Positions 8,301 to 15,420 of a stretch of 64,000 nt of DNA are shown here, in pieces. The notes under the pieces are model-generated. The model was not told where the DNA came from and searched no databases. It saw only the letters and a list, made by a program, of their open reading frames with translations. Source of the stretch: Vondammii sp040505895 (GTDB taxonomy: Bacteria; Pseudomonadota; Gammaproteobacteria; Chromatiales; Chromatiaceae); contig JBEVXU010000014.1 of assembly GCA_040505895.1 (NCBI GenBank), positions 71,838 through 135,837 of the forward strand, given 5' to 3'. The position numbers and the translations under genes were made by a program. How positions within the stretch are numbered: the stretch's first letter is position 1; each line of letters starts with the position of its first letter.

Positions 8301-10324
8301 TGGAAGAGCAGTCCACAAGCCGGGAGGGTGAGTTGGCACTGCGGGTGTCCGAGCATGAAGAGCTTATTGTACTAAAGAAGGAGCTTGAGGAGATTGGCAG
8401 TGCCCTTGATGAGGCCGGTGCCTCAGACAAGGCGGCAAGAGAAGCGATTGAGGTACTTGAGACCGAGCGTGACAATCAGCGCCAAGAGCTTGGGCGACTT
8501 GAGGAGGCTCTGGCGCAGGCGTCATCCGGTGTGTCAGAGGCATCAGTGCTGCAGTCACACCTGGATGAGGTAGTTGAAGAGAAGGCGGTAGTGGAACAAG
8601 AGGCTCAACGCCTCAGCGGCGAGGTGGAAGAGCTTCGCTCTGTCATGCAGCAGTATGCGGAGCAGATAGAGGCGGCGCAACAGGGGAGTGGTGTAGAGGA
8701 GGTGACCGCACTACAGGCAGAGCTTGAATTGGTGCGTGAGCAGGCAGAGGAAGATATGGCGCAACTGCGTCAGGCACTTGAGTCTGCCAAGGAAGATTTG
8801 GCCGCCAAGCCCGCTGAGCTGGAGGGTAGCTCATCAGATGATCAGGTTGTAATGCTGCAGCTGGAGCTTGAGGAGGCGCGAGCGAAAATCAGAGAGAGTG
8901 AGCTGACAGGATCGGTTGAGGCCACTGAGAGCGAGGCCATTCGCCAGGAGATGGACTCACTGCAGAGTTCACTGGACGAGCGTCGGCGTGAGCTGGAGAA
9001 TAGCCGAAAAGACTCTCTCTTGTTGGAAGAGAAGATAGAGGAACGCAACAGTGAGATAGACAGACTGAAGCTCGCGCTAGAGGCATCTCAGGATGATGTG
9101 GATGAGTCGGAGTTCAGCCGCAATGAGGCGCAGGAGGCAAAAAAACAGGTTGAAGCGGCACTCTATAAGGCACAGGAGAAGATTGAGAGTGATCGTCCCG
9201 TAGACGGTTTGACAGATGAGCGGTTGGCTGGCAAGAAGCAGGTTCTGGATATTGGAAGCAGAAGCCCGATAAAGAGCATAATGGTGAGTGGTCTGGTGGG
9301 TGCGGTGGCGGCTTTTGGGTTGGTTGAGATCTTTTCCATCATGAGTGGGGGGGGAGAGATTGTTGGCCGGATTCTTCAGCAGGAGAGACCACCGGTTCAG
9401 GCTGAGATGCCTATCAATACGCCACTGCAAACCGTGCCTGGTAGCGTTCCGTTGCAATCACAGCCTGTTGCCAAGCGGCCTGTTCAAGAGAAACCACAAG
9501 TGTCATCGACGGAGGTGCCGCAGACAGCCCCGGCTGGAACGTTTGTCCAACCTGAGGTGAAACCAGCGGTTCCCGTTATCAAGGAGATGGCAACCGGCAC
9601 CCTGATACAAGACAGCTTGACCGGGGGCGGTAGGGCGCCGGACATGGTTTACATTCGCAGTGGTGAGTTCATCATGGGCAGCGATAGAAGCCAGTTGGCC
9701 TCTGAAGAGCGACCAAGCCACAAAGTGAGTATCGGGAGTTTCGCCATTGGCCGTTATGAGGTGACTTTCGATGAGTATGCTCTGTTTGTGCGAGCAACCG
9801 ATCGCAAGCTGCCTGATGATCTTGGTTGGGGCCGTGGGCGGCGGCCGGTAATGAATGTCAGCTGGGATGATGCGTCGGCATATGCTGCCTGGCTCTCCAG
9901 GCGGACCGGCAAAGAGTATCGCCTGCCTACTGAGGCTGAGTGGGAATACGCTGCAGCGGCCGGTAGTGATACTACCTACTGGTGGGGTTTTCAGATAGGT
10001 GAGAATCGTGCTAACTGCTTTAATTGTGGGAGTCGCTGGGACCATAAATCGACAGCGGTTGTAGGCCGCTTCGAAGCCAACCCCTTTGGGTTGCACAATA
10101 GTGCCGGCAACGTCATGGAGTGGGCAGCCGACTGCTACCACAGCAACTACCAGGGGGCTCCGGTTGACGGCAGTGCATGGGTGGATGCCGGCTGCCGTGA
10201 ACGTGTGGTGCGTGGCGGAGCCTTCAACAAACCGGGAGCCAGTCTGAGAACAACCAAACGCGGCCACCATGATGCCGATGCCAAGCTGTTTGTTATTGGC
10301 TTCCGACTGGCGAGGGATATCTGA
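5318..10324 (+). CDS. Giant multidomain protein: 2x cNMP-binding, rhodanese, long coiled coil, TM, FGE-sulfatase domain
   Basis: 1668 residues from GTG 5318, chosen because AAGGAGGT (5307-5314) sits 3 bases before it; an ATG 51 bp upstream has no such site. Domains in order: degenerate cNMP-like (about 15-115), better conserved cNMP-binding (about 139-245, with GDEGDYFYLIHKGE and GPGDSFGEDALL), rhodanese (about 257-355, loop YCKNGQVS with Cys315), Gln/Glu-rich coiled coil (about 385-1295), one TM helix (about 1320-1345), a Pro-rich linker, and a C-terminal FGE-sulfatase/SUMF1 domain (about 1441-1668: YRLPTEAEWEYAA, NSAGNVMEWAAD, RVVRGGAFN). Topology by inference: sensory domains and coiled coil in the cytoplasm, FGE-like domain outside. 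Ligand and substrate are unknown. The coiled coil contains near-identical 159-bp repeats. The gene stands alone with its own terminator. Confidence 0.85.
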   Translation: MAVVPKQNGLEIMRKLIPLNSLPAESLDRLFDVAVFEKHNKGDRLFKEGDENLQRIYLLSGSLSIKSGKNEVDAISSSSNMARYPIAHQSPRKFTVLAKTKIETVSVDNEFLADLFASMEDAAYEVNVFEEQVVDDDWMSQLLQSRAFQQIPAANIQNVMMRMEEVKTLAGDVVISQGDEGDYFYLIHKGECLVSLSEDGGESKEVARLGPGDSFGEDALLSDKPRGSTVTMLTNGVLIRLDKQDFVDYVKYPLAGTIGYEEAQALVEKGAVWLDVRPTAGHLAGRVPGSTSIPFNNLRRRLDELSSDQRYIVYCKNGQVSTTAAYLLLDHGIEASILKGGLDSVDTDQLESAGADEGAEIIQLHTDQNGEPGESIGGGSDNSIEVELLKARLTRMEGIAKEQNLTARKIKVVLDQTKEKLGEVEKQNSASNDEKRRLESELSQTLKKLEAQNSAEEARELLEARLEDLQKELDESEEGRLSLEARTSSQESMLKAQAQEHDELTVLKVEIETLSGALEAADQSDQETQEEVKKLEDECDSQRDAVEHLSGLLEQEAIRRGSEVAELQTQLTVAAEQAEILQGKLAEGEKSAAEQRQYLDQEKSELDEQLKTLREEQETLKEQLKTAVEQAESLQVDLSEREQSGSEQQQRLEQEKSELDEQLTILREEQDTLKGQLKTATGQAESLQVDLSEREQSGDEQQQRLEQEKSELDEQLTILREEQDTLKGQLKTATGQAESLQVDLSEREQSGDEQQQRLEQEKSELDEQLTILQEERETLKDQLKTATEQAESLQSDLVEHEQSGNEEQQRLEQEKGELVEQLATLREERQSLKGELTEREQSVGEQQQRLEREKSELVEQLATLREEQQSLKGELAEREQSVGEQQQRLEQEKSELKEQLVTLQEEQETLKEALKTATEQTESLQGELAEQGQSGDEGLQRLEQEKGELEEQLTTLREEEVSRLAEGESAIVDWQRQIDSLQKKLAESEASKHRLEEQSTSREGELALRVSEHEELIVLKKELEEIGSALDEAGASDKAAREAIEVLETERDNQRQELGRLEEALAQASSGVSEASVLQSHLDEVVEEKAVVEQEAQRLSGEVEELRSVMQQYAEQIEAAQQGSGVEEVTALQAELELVREQAEEDMAQLRQALESAKEDLAAKPAELEGSSSDDQVVMLQLELEEARAKIRESELTGSVEATESEAIRQEMDSLQSSLDERRRELENSRKDSLLLEEKIEERNSEIDRLKLALEASQDDVDESEFSRNEAQEAKKQVEAALYKAQEKIESDRPVDGLTDERLAGKKQVLDIGSRSPIKSIMVSGLVGAVAAFGLVEIFSIMSGGGEIVGRILQQERPPVQAEMPINTPLQTVPGSVPLQSQPVAKRPVQEKPQVSSTEVPQTAPAGTFVQPEVKPAVPVIKEMATGTLIQDSLTGGGRAPDMVYIRSGEFIMGSDRSQLASEERPSHKVSIGSFAIGRYEVTFDEYALFVRATDRKLPDDLGWGRGRRPVMNVSWDDASAYAAWLSRRTGKEYRLPTEAEWEYAAAAGSDTTYWWGFQIGENRANCFNCGSRWDHKSTAVVGRFEANPFGLHNSAGNVMEWAADCYHSNYQGAPVDGSAWVDAGCRERVVRGGAFNKPGASLRTTKRGHHDADAKLFVIGFRLARDI
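7222..7698 (+). repeat. Three 159-bp tandem repeats inside the coiled-coil region
   Basis: Units begin at 7222, 7381 and 7540 (each GGTTGATTTGTCTGAACGTG); the first two copies are nearly identical over 159 bp, that is 53 codons, and the third diverges toward its end. 53 residues is not a multiple of 7, so the heptad phase shifts by four residues (53 = 7x7+4) per unit. More diverged related units flank this block up to about 8180. Recent duplication is the simplest explanation. Confidence 0.9.
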
Positions 10325-10357
10325 TACGGTTGAGTTTGGTTTCGTGAGTGGATCACA

Positions 10358-10390
10358 AAAAAGGCCTGTGGTGTTGCCACAGGCCTTTTT
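10358..10390. terminator. Bidirectional terminator between convergent genes
   Basis: A 14-bp perfect stem AAAAAGGCCTGTGG (10358-10371) with CCACAGGCCTTTTT (10377-10390), loop TGTTG. T runs follow on both strands, so it can serve the large gene on the plus strand and the small gene ending at 10409 on the minus strand. Confidence 0.9.
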
Positions 10391-10408
10391 ACTACAGCAT
10401 GTTCCTGT

Positions 10409-10618
10409 TCACTGTCGATCAAGAAATTGGTCGATAGCTACCTGAGCCAGGTCGGCGGGCATACCGTCGACTCTCTGCTCGGCTTCGAGGGTTACCTCCT
10501 GAAGCTGCGTTGCCGTGTAGGAGATGTCCACTGGGTGCCGTTCCGGCATCTTCGTTGCGTAGGCCTTGTGCTGCTGTTGAAGCAGCTCGCCGTTAGCCAT
10601 GTTGTAAGTGCGGGTCAT
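10409..10618 (-). CDS. Small conserved-looking hypothetical protein (69 aa)
   Basis: Start ATG 10618 is preceded by a strong AGGAGG at 6 bases, and the stop lies just inside a strong shared terminator, so this is very likely a real gene. The sequence MTRTYNMANGELLQQQHKAYATKMPERHPVDI... is soluble, without TM segment, signal peptide or recognisable motif. The second half, with EVTLEAEQRVDGMPADLAQVAIDQFLDRQ, should be helical. I do not recognise a family and give no function. Confidence 0.65.
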   Translation of the reverse strand: MTRTYNMANGELLQQQHKAYATKMPERHPVDISYTATQLQEVTLEAEQRVDGMPADLAQVAIDQFLDRQ

Positions 10619-10796
10619 CTCGAACCTCCTGAGACGCGGTTTATTTCGGTCTCGCTATATTTATCGGCGAAGGTGAGGGGATCTTTAGCGCTGCTTCTCC
10701 ATCCTGATTGCAGGGTAATCTTCCAAGATTTGTTCAGAATATCCAGAAATAGTTGCCACTCTGGAAGAATGGTGTGAAGTCGAGTAGATTCGATAG

Positions 10797-11462
10797 ATGG
10801 AGTTTTCCGGCGACATTTTCCCCTCTCTCTTTCTCTGGGTAATATCAGTGTGTTATCTCCTGCTTTTTCTCTACGCATTATACCAAGCGCCATGGCGACG
10901 GCTTATTAACGGGGGGATACTGAATGTCTACTTCGGCAGCTGTGTTACTTTGCTGCTGCTGTGGACTATGCGGGTGGCCACAAATGATCAGCTCACCTTT
11001 CATCTTCTTGGTATCACCGCAGTGACATTGATGTTTGGCTGGTCACTTACAGTGGTTTTAGGTGGTATTGTCCTTGGTGGCGTGACACTCAACAGTGCCG
11101 GTAGCTGGGAGCTGTTTGCGGTCAACGCTTTTACCACCAGCGTTATTCCCGCCACCATCTCTATCACCGCATTGGTTATGGTACGCTCGCTTCTGCCAAA
11201 GAACTTCTTTATCTATGTGCTGGTCAATGGCTTTCTTACAGCGGGTCTGGCAGCACTGACCAGCGGTTATTTGGCGGTGGGCTTGCTGGTTGCAGGCGGA
11301 GTTTTTACACTGGCGGAACTGGAGCAGGGGTTGATGCCGTTTTTTCCGCTGATGTTTATGCCGGAGGCGTTTCTCAATGGTTGGGCGGTCACCATGATGG
11401 TGCTCTATCGTCCGCACTGGGTCTATTCATTCAGCGATAGGCTCTATCTTGATGGTAAATAG
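10797..11462 (+). CDS. Polytopic membrane protein, CbiM-like/ECF permease-type family
   Basis: 221 residues, with about six hydrophobic helices and short polar loops. The pattern (small Gly-rich helices GWSLTVVLGGIVLGGVTL, then NAFTTSVIPATISITALVM, then a final FFPLMFMPEAFLNGWAVTMMVLYRP) resembles the COG3235/CbiM-like proteins that proteobacterial genomes label as energy-coupling-factor permease S-like components. No ATPase or T component is adjacent, so substrate and mechanism are unknown. It ends 10 bp before djlA, so they are probably co-transcribed. Confidence 0.6.
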   Translation: MEFSGDIFPSLFLWVISVCYLLLFLYALYQAPWRRLINGGILNVYFGSCVTLLLLWTMRVATNDQLTFHLLGITAVTLMFGWSLTVVLGGIVLGGVTLNSAGSWELFAVNAFTTSVIPATISITALVMVRSLLPKNFFIYVLVNGFLTAGLAALTSGYLAVGLLVAGGVFTLAELEQGLMPFFPLMFMPEAFLNGWAVTMMVLYRPHWVYSFSDRLYLDGK

Positions 11463-11472
11463 GAGAATTTAA

Positions 11473-12285
11473 GTGAGTTGGTGGGGAAAAGTAGCAGGCG
11501 GTGCCTTCGGTTTTATGTTGGGCGGGCCCCTTGGGGCGTTGCTGGGCGCGGTAGTGGGGCACAACCTGGATAAAGGTCTCGGTGGGATCGACAGGGACGA
11601 GCAGTTCGCCCCTGGCGATCGTGAGAGGGTTCAGACCGCCTTCTTTACCACCACTTTCTCCGTTATGGGCAGCATTGCCAAAGCGGATGGCAAAGTATCG
11701 AGAGATGAAATTGCTCTTGCCAAGGCCGTAATGGACCAGATGGACCTCGATGCAGGTATGCGCAAGACCGCCATCAATCTGTTCAATCAGGGCAAACAGG
11801 GGGCATTCCCCCTAGATGAGGTGCTGGAACAGTTCCGCCGAGAGTGCCATCGCCGCAATACCCTGATTCAGATGTTTATCGAGATCCAGCTTCAGGCCGC
11901 CTATGCCGATGGCAGGCTGGACTCGGCGGAAGAGCGGTTGCTACTGCATATCTGCAATCAGGTAGGTATCCCTGAGTTTGCTTTTCGGCGGCTGCAGAAG
12001 ATGATTGAGGCTGAGCGGCACTTCGGTGGTGGAGCGGGTGCGGGGCGCCGCGGAGCACCTGAGCCTAAGGGCCCGACACTGACGGATGCCTATGCCATCC
12101 TCGGCACCAGCAGAGAGAGCGGTGACGCTGAGGTGAAGAGGGCCTACCGGCGACTACTTAGTCAGCACCATCCAGACAAGCTGGTCTCGAAGGGGTTACC
12201 GGAAGAGATGATGAAGGTAGCTGCCCAGAAGACTCATGAGATTCGTCAGGCCTACGTGAAGATCAAGGAATCGCGTGGCTTCTGA
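11473..12285 (+). CDS. djlA: Co-chaperone DjlA (membrane-anchored DnaJ-like protein)
   Basis: 270 residues, the same length as E. coli DjlA. GTG start with AGGAGA 6 bases upstream. Residues 1-35 form the Gly-rich membrane anchor (GGAFGFMLGGPLGALLGAVVG). Residues about 50-185 are the TerB-like domain (TTTFSVMGSIAKADGKVSRDEI, YADGRLDSAEERLL). The C-terminal J domain (204-270) has the HPD motif at 233-235. DjlA stimulates the ATPase of DnaK at the inner membrane and affects envelope stress signalling. Confidence 0.93.
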   Translation: MSWWGKVAGGAFGFMLGGPLGALLGAVVGHNLDKGLGGIDRDEQFAPGDRERVQTAFFTTTFSVMGSIAKADGKVSRDEIALAKAVMDQMDLDAGMRKTAINLFNQGKQGAFPLDEVLEQFRRECHRRNTLIQMFIEIQLQAAYADGRLDSAEERLLLHICNQVGIPEFAFRRLQKMIEAERHFGGGAGAGRRGAPEPKGPTLTDAYAILGTSRESGDAEVKRAYRRLLSQHHPDKLVSKGLPEEMMKVAAQKTHEIRQAYVKIKESRGF

Positions 12286-12619
12286 TAGGGCAGCAAGAGC
12301 CTATAACGTGTGTGGTTCTGCTGAAACATTCAGCCGATATCTGTTTTTTCCTACTGCGTAATGTGCTTTTAATTATTTTTATTTGTATAAATCGCTATTT
12401 TTTGGCGATATTTTTCATGTTCAGGCTCCTTTTACCTATTTTTTTTGTAAAAAAGGGTGTCATTTAGTCAAACATTTTAATATCATGCCTTCAGCGCAGT
12501 GTTTTGGTAGTTATTCGGCAGTTCCCTCTCGCAGTTCGTGGTAGATTCTTCCGTAAGTGCTAGGCAGGCGTCTGCATAAACACGGCTTTATATTAAATTT
12601 TTACCAGAGGTAACTAAAC
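12286..12619. promoter_or_regulatory. AT-rich leader/promoter region of the cold-shock gene
   Basis: 334 bp without a gene. The stretch 12350-12480 is very T-rich, and a leader of about 100 bases precedes the csp start codon with GAGGTAAC as ribosome site. Long 5' leaders that act as RNA thermosensors are typical of cspA-type genes; whether this one does so cannot be told from the sequence. Confidence 0.4.
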
Positions 12620-12823
12620 ATGGCTACAGGTACAGTTAAGTGGTTCAGCGACGAAAAAGGTTTTGGATTCATCACCCCTACTGACGGCTCTAAGGACGTT
12701 TTCGTTCACCACAGTGCCATCCAGGGCGCCGGCTTCAAATCGCTGGCCGAAGGACAGACCGTATCTTTCGACGTTGAGCAGGGTCAGAAAGGTCCCAGCG
12801 CAACAAACGTCGTGCCCCAGTAA
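12620..12823 (+). CDS. Cold-shock protein (CspA family)
   Basis: 67 residues, single cold-shock OB domain. RNP1 KGFGFI (14-19) and RNP2 VFVHH (around 27-31) are intact, as is the N-terminal TGTVKWFSDEKGFGFI. It binds single-stranded RNA or DNA and melts secondary structure. The acidic/Gln-rich linker EQGQKGPSATNVVPQ ends the domain in the usual way. Monocistronic: own leader and a strong terminator. Which Csp paralogue it is cannot be decided. Confidence 0.95.
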   Translation: MATGTVKWFSDEKGFGFITPTDGSKDVFVHHSAIQGAGFKSLAEGQTVSFDVEQGQKGPSATNVVPQ

Positions 12824-12860
12824 GACTTGGGCACCAGGTGGCTTGCCACCAGGAAAGAGA

Positions 12861-12886
12861 CCCCGCCTTATGGCGGGGTTTTTTTT
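12861..12886 (+). terminator. Rho-independent terminator of the cold-shock gene
   Basis: Perfect stem CCCCGCC (12861-12867) / GGCGGGG (12872-12878), loop TTAT, followed by eight T. Confidence 0.95.
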
Positions 12887-13101
12887 GCCTGTTCAGGGAG
12901 CGTTGGTGGAGATTAACGCCTTTTCATCCAAGCAAACGCGTGATGAAAGCTCCCGCATCCCAGCTTTAGCAAGCTCGCTGTTGCTAACTACTGTGTCGAA
13001 GTGGCTGATGTCGGGCGGGATGGCGCAATTTTTGAGCTCAGGTCAGTGCCATTCGGCTCTGGTCTCTCTGTTGTACGGTGATTCTATTTCCCGCAGTGGG
13101 G

Positions 13102-14313
13102 TCAATGAACCTCGCGGTCACGCACGCCCAGCAGGTAGAGGATGCCATCGAGACCGAGGGTGGATATGGCGTGGCGGGCGTTCTCCCGTACTACAGGTTT
13201 AGCATGGAAGGCAACGCCGAGCCCGGCGATGCTGAGCATCGGCAGATCGTTGGCGCCATCACCTACGGCAATCGTCTGCTGGAGACTGATACCCATCTCG
13301 TCGGCCACCTTCTGTAGCAGCTCTGCTTTCTTGGCACCATCCACCACCTCTCCGGTCACCTCGCCGGTGAGGCGGCCGTTGTCTATATCGAGTTCATTGG
13401 CGGAGATACAGTCCACCCCCAGCTTCTGCTGCAGGTGGCGGGCAAAATAGGTGAAACCGCCGGAGAGTATGCCGATACGATAACCCATTCGTTTCAGGTT
13501 GGAGATCAGGCGCTCGGCCCCCTCGGTAATAGGCAGCTCATCTGCAATTCTCTGCAGTACTGATTCATCCAGCCCCTTGAGTAGGGCCATGCGTCGCCGG
13601 AAACTCTCCTTGAAGTCGATTTCGCCGCGCATCGCCGACTCGGTGATTTTAGCTACCTGTTCACCGACTCCCGCAGCTTTCGCCAACTCGTCGATCACCT
13701 CTACCTGGATCAGGGTGGAGTCCATGTCGAAGACGATCAACCGCCGGTTTCGACGGTAGAGATCATCGGCCTGAAACGCCACATCAAGTTCGTCGGTATT
13801 GCTGATCTCCAGCAGCTCCCGGCGCAGGGTGGCGATATCATCTCCTTCACCACGGATGGAGAACTCGACACAGGCACGGCGCCGGCTGTTGGGCAGGCTC
13901 AGAGAAAAGCGGCCGGAGAGACGGGTGATGCCATCGATGTTAAAGCCGTTTCTTGATACTACCTGGGCGACGTGGGAGAGGTTGCGGGCAGTCAGCTTAC
14001 GCCCCAGAAGAGTGACGATGTAACGCGGCCTACCCTGTAGGCTTACCCAGTGCTCATACTCCGCCTCATCAATCGGGGTGAAGTTAATCTGTAGCCCCAG
14101 CTGGTGGGCCTGAAAAAGGAGATCCTTTAGCACCGGACCGGATTGTGCCTCGGCGGGCACCTCCAGCAGCATTCCCAGGGAGAGGTGTTCATGGATGACC
14201 GCCTGGCCGATATCGAGGATGTTGACACCGTTATCGGCCAGGACATCGGTAAGTGCCGCAGTCAGGCCGGGATGATCCTTGCCGGTGACATTTAACAGGA
14301 TAATTTCGCGCAT
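13102..14313 (-). CDS. serB: Phosphoserine phosphatase with tandem ACT-like domains
   Basis: 403 residues from ATG 14313, which lies one base after the stop of ycgL, so translation is probably coupled; a 38-residue longer frame would run into ycgL and is unlikely. The N-terminal half has two ACT-like domains (about 1-80 and 95-180). The HAD phosphatase domain follows, with motif I DMDST (196-200, Asp196 nucleophile, Asp198 general acid), ILSGGFT as motif II and VGDGANDLPML as motif IV. It makes serine from phosphoserine in the last step of serine synthesis. The ACT domains suggest amino-acid control. Confidence 0.95.
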   Translation of the reverse strand: MREIILLNVTGKDHPGLTAALTDVLADNGVNILDIGQAVIHEHLSLGMLLEVPAEAQSGPVLKDLLFQAHQLGLQINFTPIDEAEYEHWVSLQGRPRYIVTLLGRKLTARNLSHVAQVVSRNGFNIDGITRLSGRFSLSLPNSRRRACVEFSIRGEGDDIATLRRELLEISNTDELDVAFQADDLYRRNRRLIVFDMDSTLIQVEVIDELAKAAGVGEQVAKITESAMRGEIDFKESFRRRMALLKGLDESVLQRIADELPITEGAERLISNLKRMGYRIGILSGGFTYFARHLQQKLGVDCISANELDIDNGRLTGEVTGEVVDGAKKAELLQKVADEMGISLQQTIAVGDGANDLPMLSIAGLGVAFHAKPVVRENARHAISTLGLDGILYLLGVRDREVH

Positions 14314-14314
14314 A

Positions 14315-14605
14315 CTACAACCCGTCACTTCCTTCGTAGAGCTCAGGTTCCAGGCTGGGTGGCATCTGCAGATAAAAGCCCTGCAGTTTGAGGCTACTAA
14401 GCACCTTGTCGATATCCTCCCGGGCAAGGGGGCGTTGCGGGTGGAGTTCCAGCTCCATCACCAGTAAAGGTGTGCCGAACCCCTTCATCAATACTTCGGG
14501 GAGTTCGGCGAAAGCATCTTCCTCGGCAAGATAGAGATACATCTCCTCCTTGCGGCTGCTACGGTAGATCCAGCAGGGGATAGCATTATTGTCAGATTGG
14601 CTCAT
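14315..14605 (-). CDS. YcgL-domain protein
   Basis: 96 residues. Matches the YcgL family from WIYRSSRKEEMYLYLAEEDAF through VMELELHPQRPLAREDIDKVLSSLKLQGFYLQMPP. These are small alpha/beta proteins of gammaproteobacteria without an established biochemical role. It sits between a GIY-YIG gene and serB with gaps of 34 and 1 bp, so it is part of a minus-strand operon running from about 15269 to 13102. Confidence 0.9.
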   Translation of the reverse strand: MSQSDNNAIPCWIYRSSRKEEMYLYLAEEDAFAELPEVLMKGFGTPLLVMELELHPQRPLAREDIDKVLSSLKLQGFYLQMPPSLEPELYEGSDGL

Positions 14606-14639
14606 AGAAGGTCTTGTCTGTTGCAGCCTGATTGCGGGG

Positions 14640-14912
14640 CTATTCTAACACTGAATCCTTTCTGCTGGTCTCGATCAGGGTCCTCTTTGCGACGGCGCTC
14701 AATTGTCGTATCTCCCACTCCCTGCGACAGGCTGTTGCCCGGTCCTCAACCTGTTCGGAGTAAACCAGTTCCAGTGGCCGTCTTGCCCGTGTATAGCGGG
14801 CTCCCTTGGCGGTGTGGTTGTGTTCGTGAAGTCGGCGCTGGGGGTCGGTAGTGACACCAGTGTAGAGGGTGTTGTCCCGGCAGCGCAGGAGGTAGACGTA
14901 CCAGTCATTCAT
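14640..14912 (-). CDS. GIY-YIG superfamily protein (YhbQ/UPF0213 type)
   Basis: 90 residues, a single-domain GIY-YIG protein. The signature is WYVYLLRCRDNTLYTGVTTDPQRRLHEHN, with the catalytic-type Tyr, Arg and His present, and the Glu of the last helix within ACRREWEIRQL. Family members are small nucleases; E. coli YhbQ has been linked to DNA repair, but the role here is unproven. It is 12 bp downstream of the thioredoxin-like gene and 34 bp upstream of ycgL. Confidence 0.9.
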   Translation of the reverse strand: MNDWYVYLLRCRDNTLYTGVTTDPQRRLHEHNHTAKGARYTRARRPLELVYSEQVEDRATACRREWEIRQLSAVAKRTLIETSRKDSVLE

Positions 14913-14924
14913 TGACGGCGACCG

Positions 14925-15269
14925 TCACTCGCAAAAGAGCAGATCGTAGGGACGTTGTAGCTCCACTGCCAGCTGTGGCACCGAGAAGTTACGGCTCTTA
15001 CGGATAAACTCCGCCCCATCCAGAAAAATCAGCAGGGAAGGTACGGTAAAGATTTGATGCTGAGCGGCCACTTCCCGTGCCTCCTCACAATTGACCTCTT
15101 TCATGGTGGTACGAGGGAAACTGTTGGCGATCATCTCAGCCACCCTCGGCTTGAGGTCACGGCAGACATTGCAACCCGGTGCGGTGAACCAGACCAGCAG
15201 CGCCGGGCTCTCCCGTATCTGCTGCTGTAATGATTCCAAGCTGGAAATTTTTTCAAAGGTGCTCATCAT
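14925..15269 (-). CDS. Thioredoxin-family protein
   Basis: 114 residues. The thioredoxin fold is visible: LLVWFTAPGCNVCRDLKPRVAEM carries the active-site CNVC (about 34-37), and FTVPSLLIFLDG has the conserved cis-Pro. No signal peptide, so cytoplasmic. The active site differs from CGPC of ordinary thioredoxins, and the partner is unknown. First gene of the serB-side operon. Two adjacent ATGs make the start uncertain by one codon. Confidence 0.88.
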   Translation of the reverse strand: MMSTFEKISSLESLQQQIRESPALLVWFTAPGCNVCRDLKPRVAEMIANSFPRTTMKEVNCEEAREVAAQHQIFTVPSLLIFLDGAEFIRKSRNFSVPQLAVELQRPYDLLFCE

Positions 15270-15317
15270 GATGGTATTTTTACATAATGGGCGGCGTAGT
15301 GTAATCCAGGGGCGCTA

Positions 15318-15401
15318 CTGTGGGAGCACTTTTCCGAGGCACGATGGATACCGCACAGGCCCCACTATTTCACATCGCACTTCGAGAAAGTGCTTCCACA
15401 G
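15318..15401. repeat. REP-like palindrome, family B, copy 1
   Basis: Imperfect inverted repeat: CTGTGGGAGCACTTTT... (15318-15345) against ...AAAGTGCTTCCACAG (15371-15401). Related copies are at 52996-53078 and 54894-54957. It lies between pilU and the thioredoxin-like gene, a typical REP position. Confidence 0.65.
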
Positions 15402-15420
15402 CTATTTTGTGTCATAAGGA

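Noticed and set aside
6912..9086. Many open frames antisense to the coiled-coil gene, up to 171 codons.
   Set aside because: They mirror the biased Glu/Gln/Leu codons of the large gene, have low-complexity products and no ribosome sites.
12663..13317. Plus-strand ORFs over the csp gene and antisense to serB.
   Set aside because: Run through the csp terminator or opposite a clear SerB sequence; no supporting motif.
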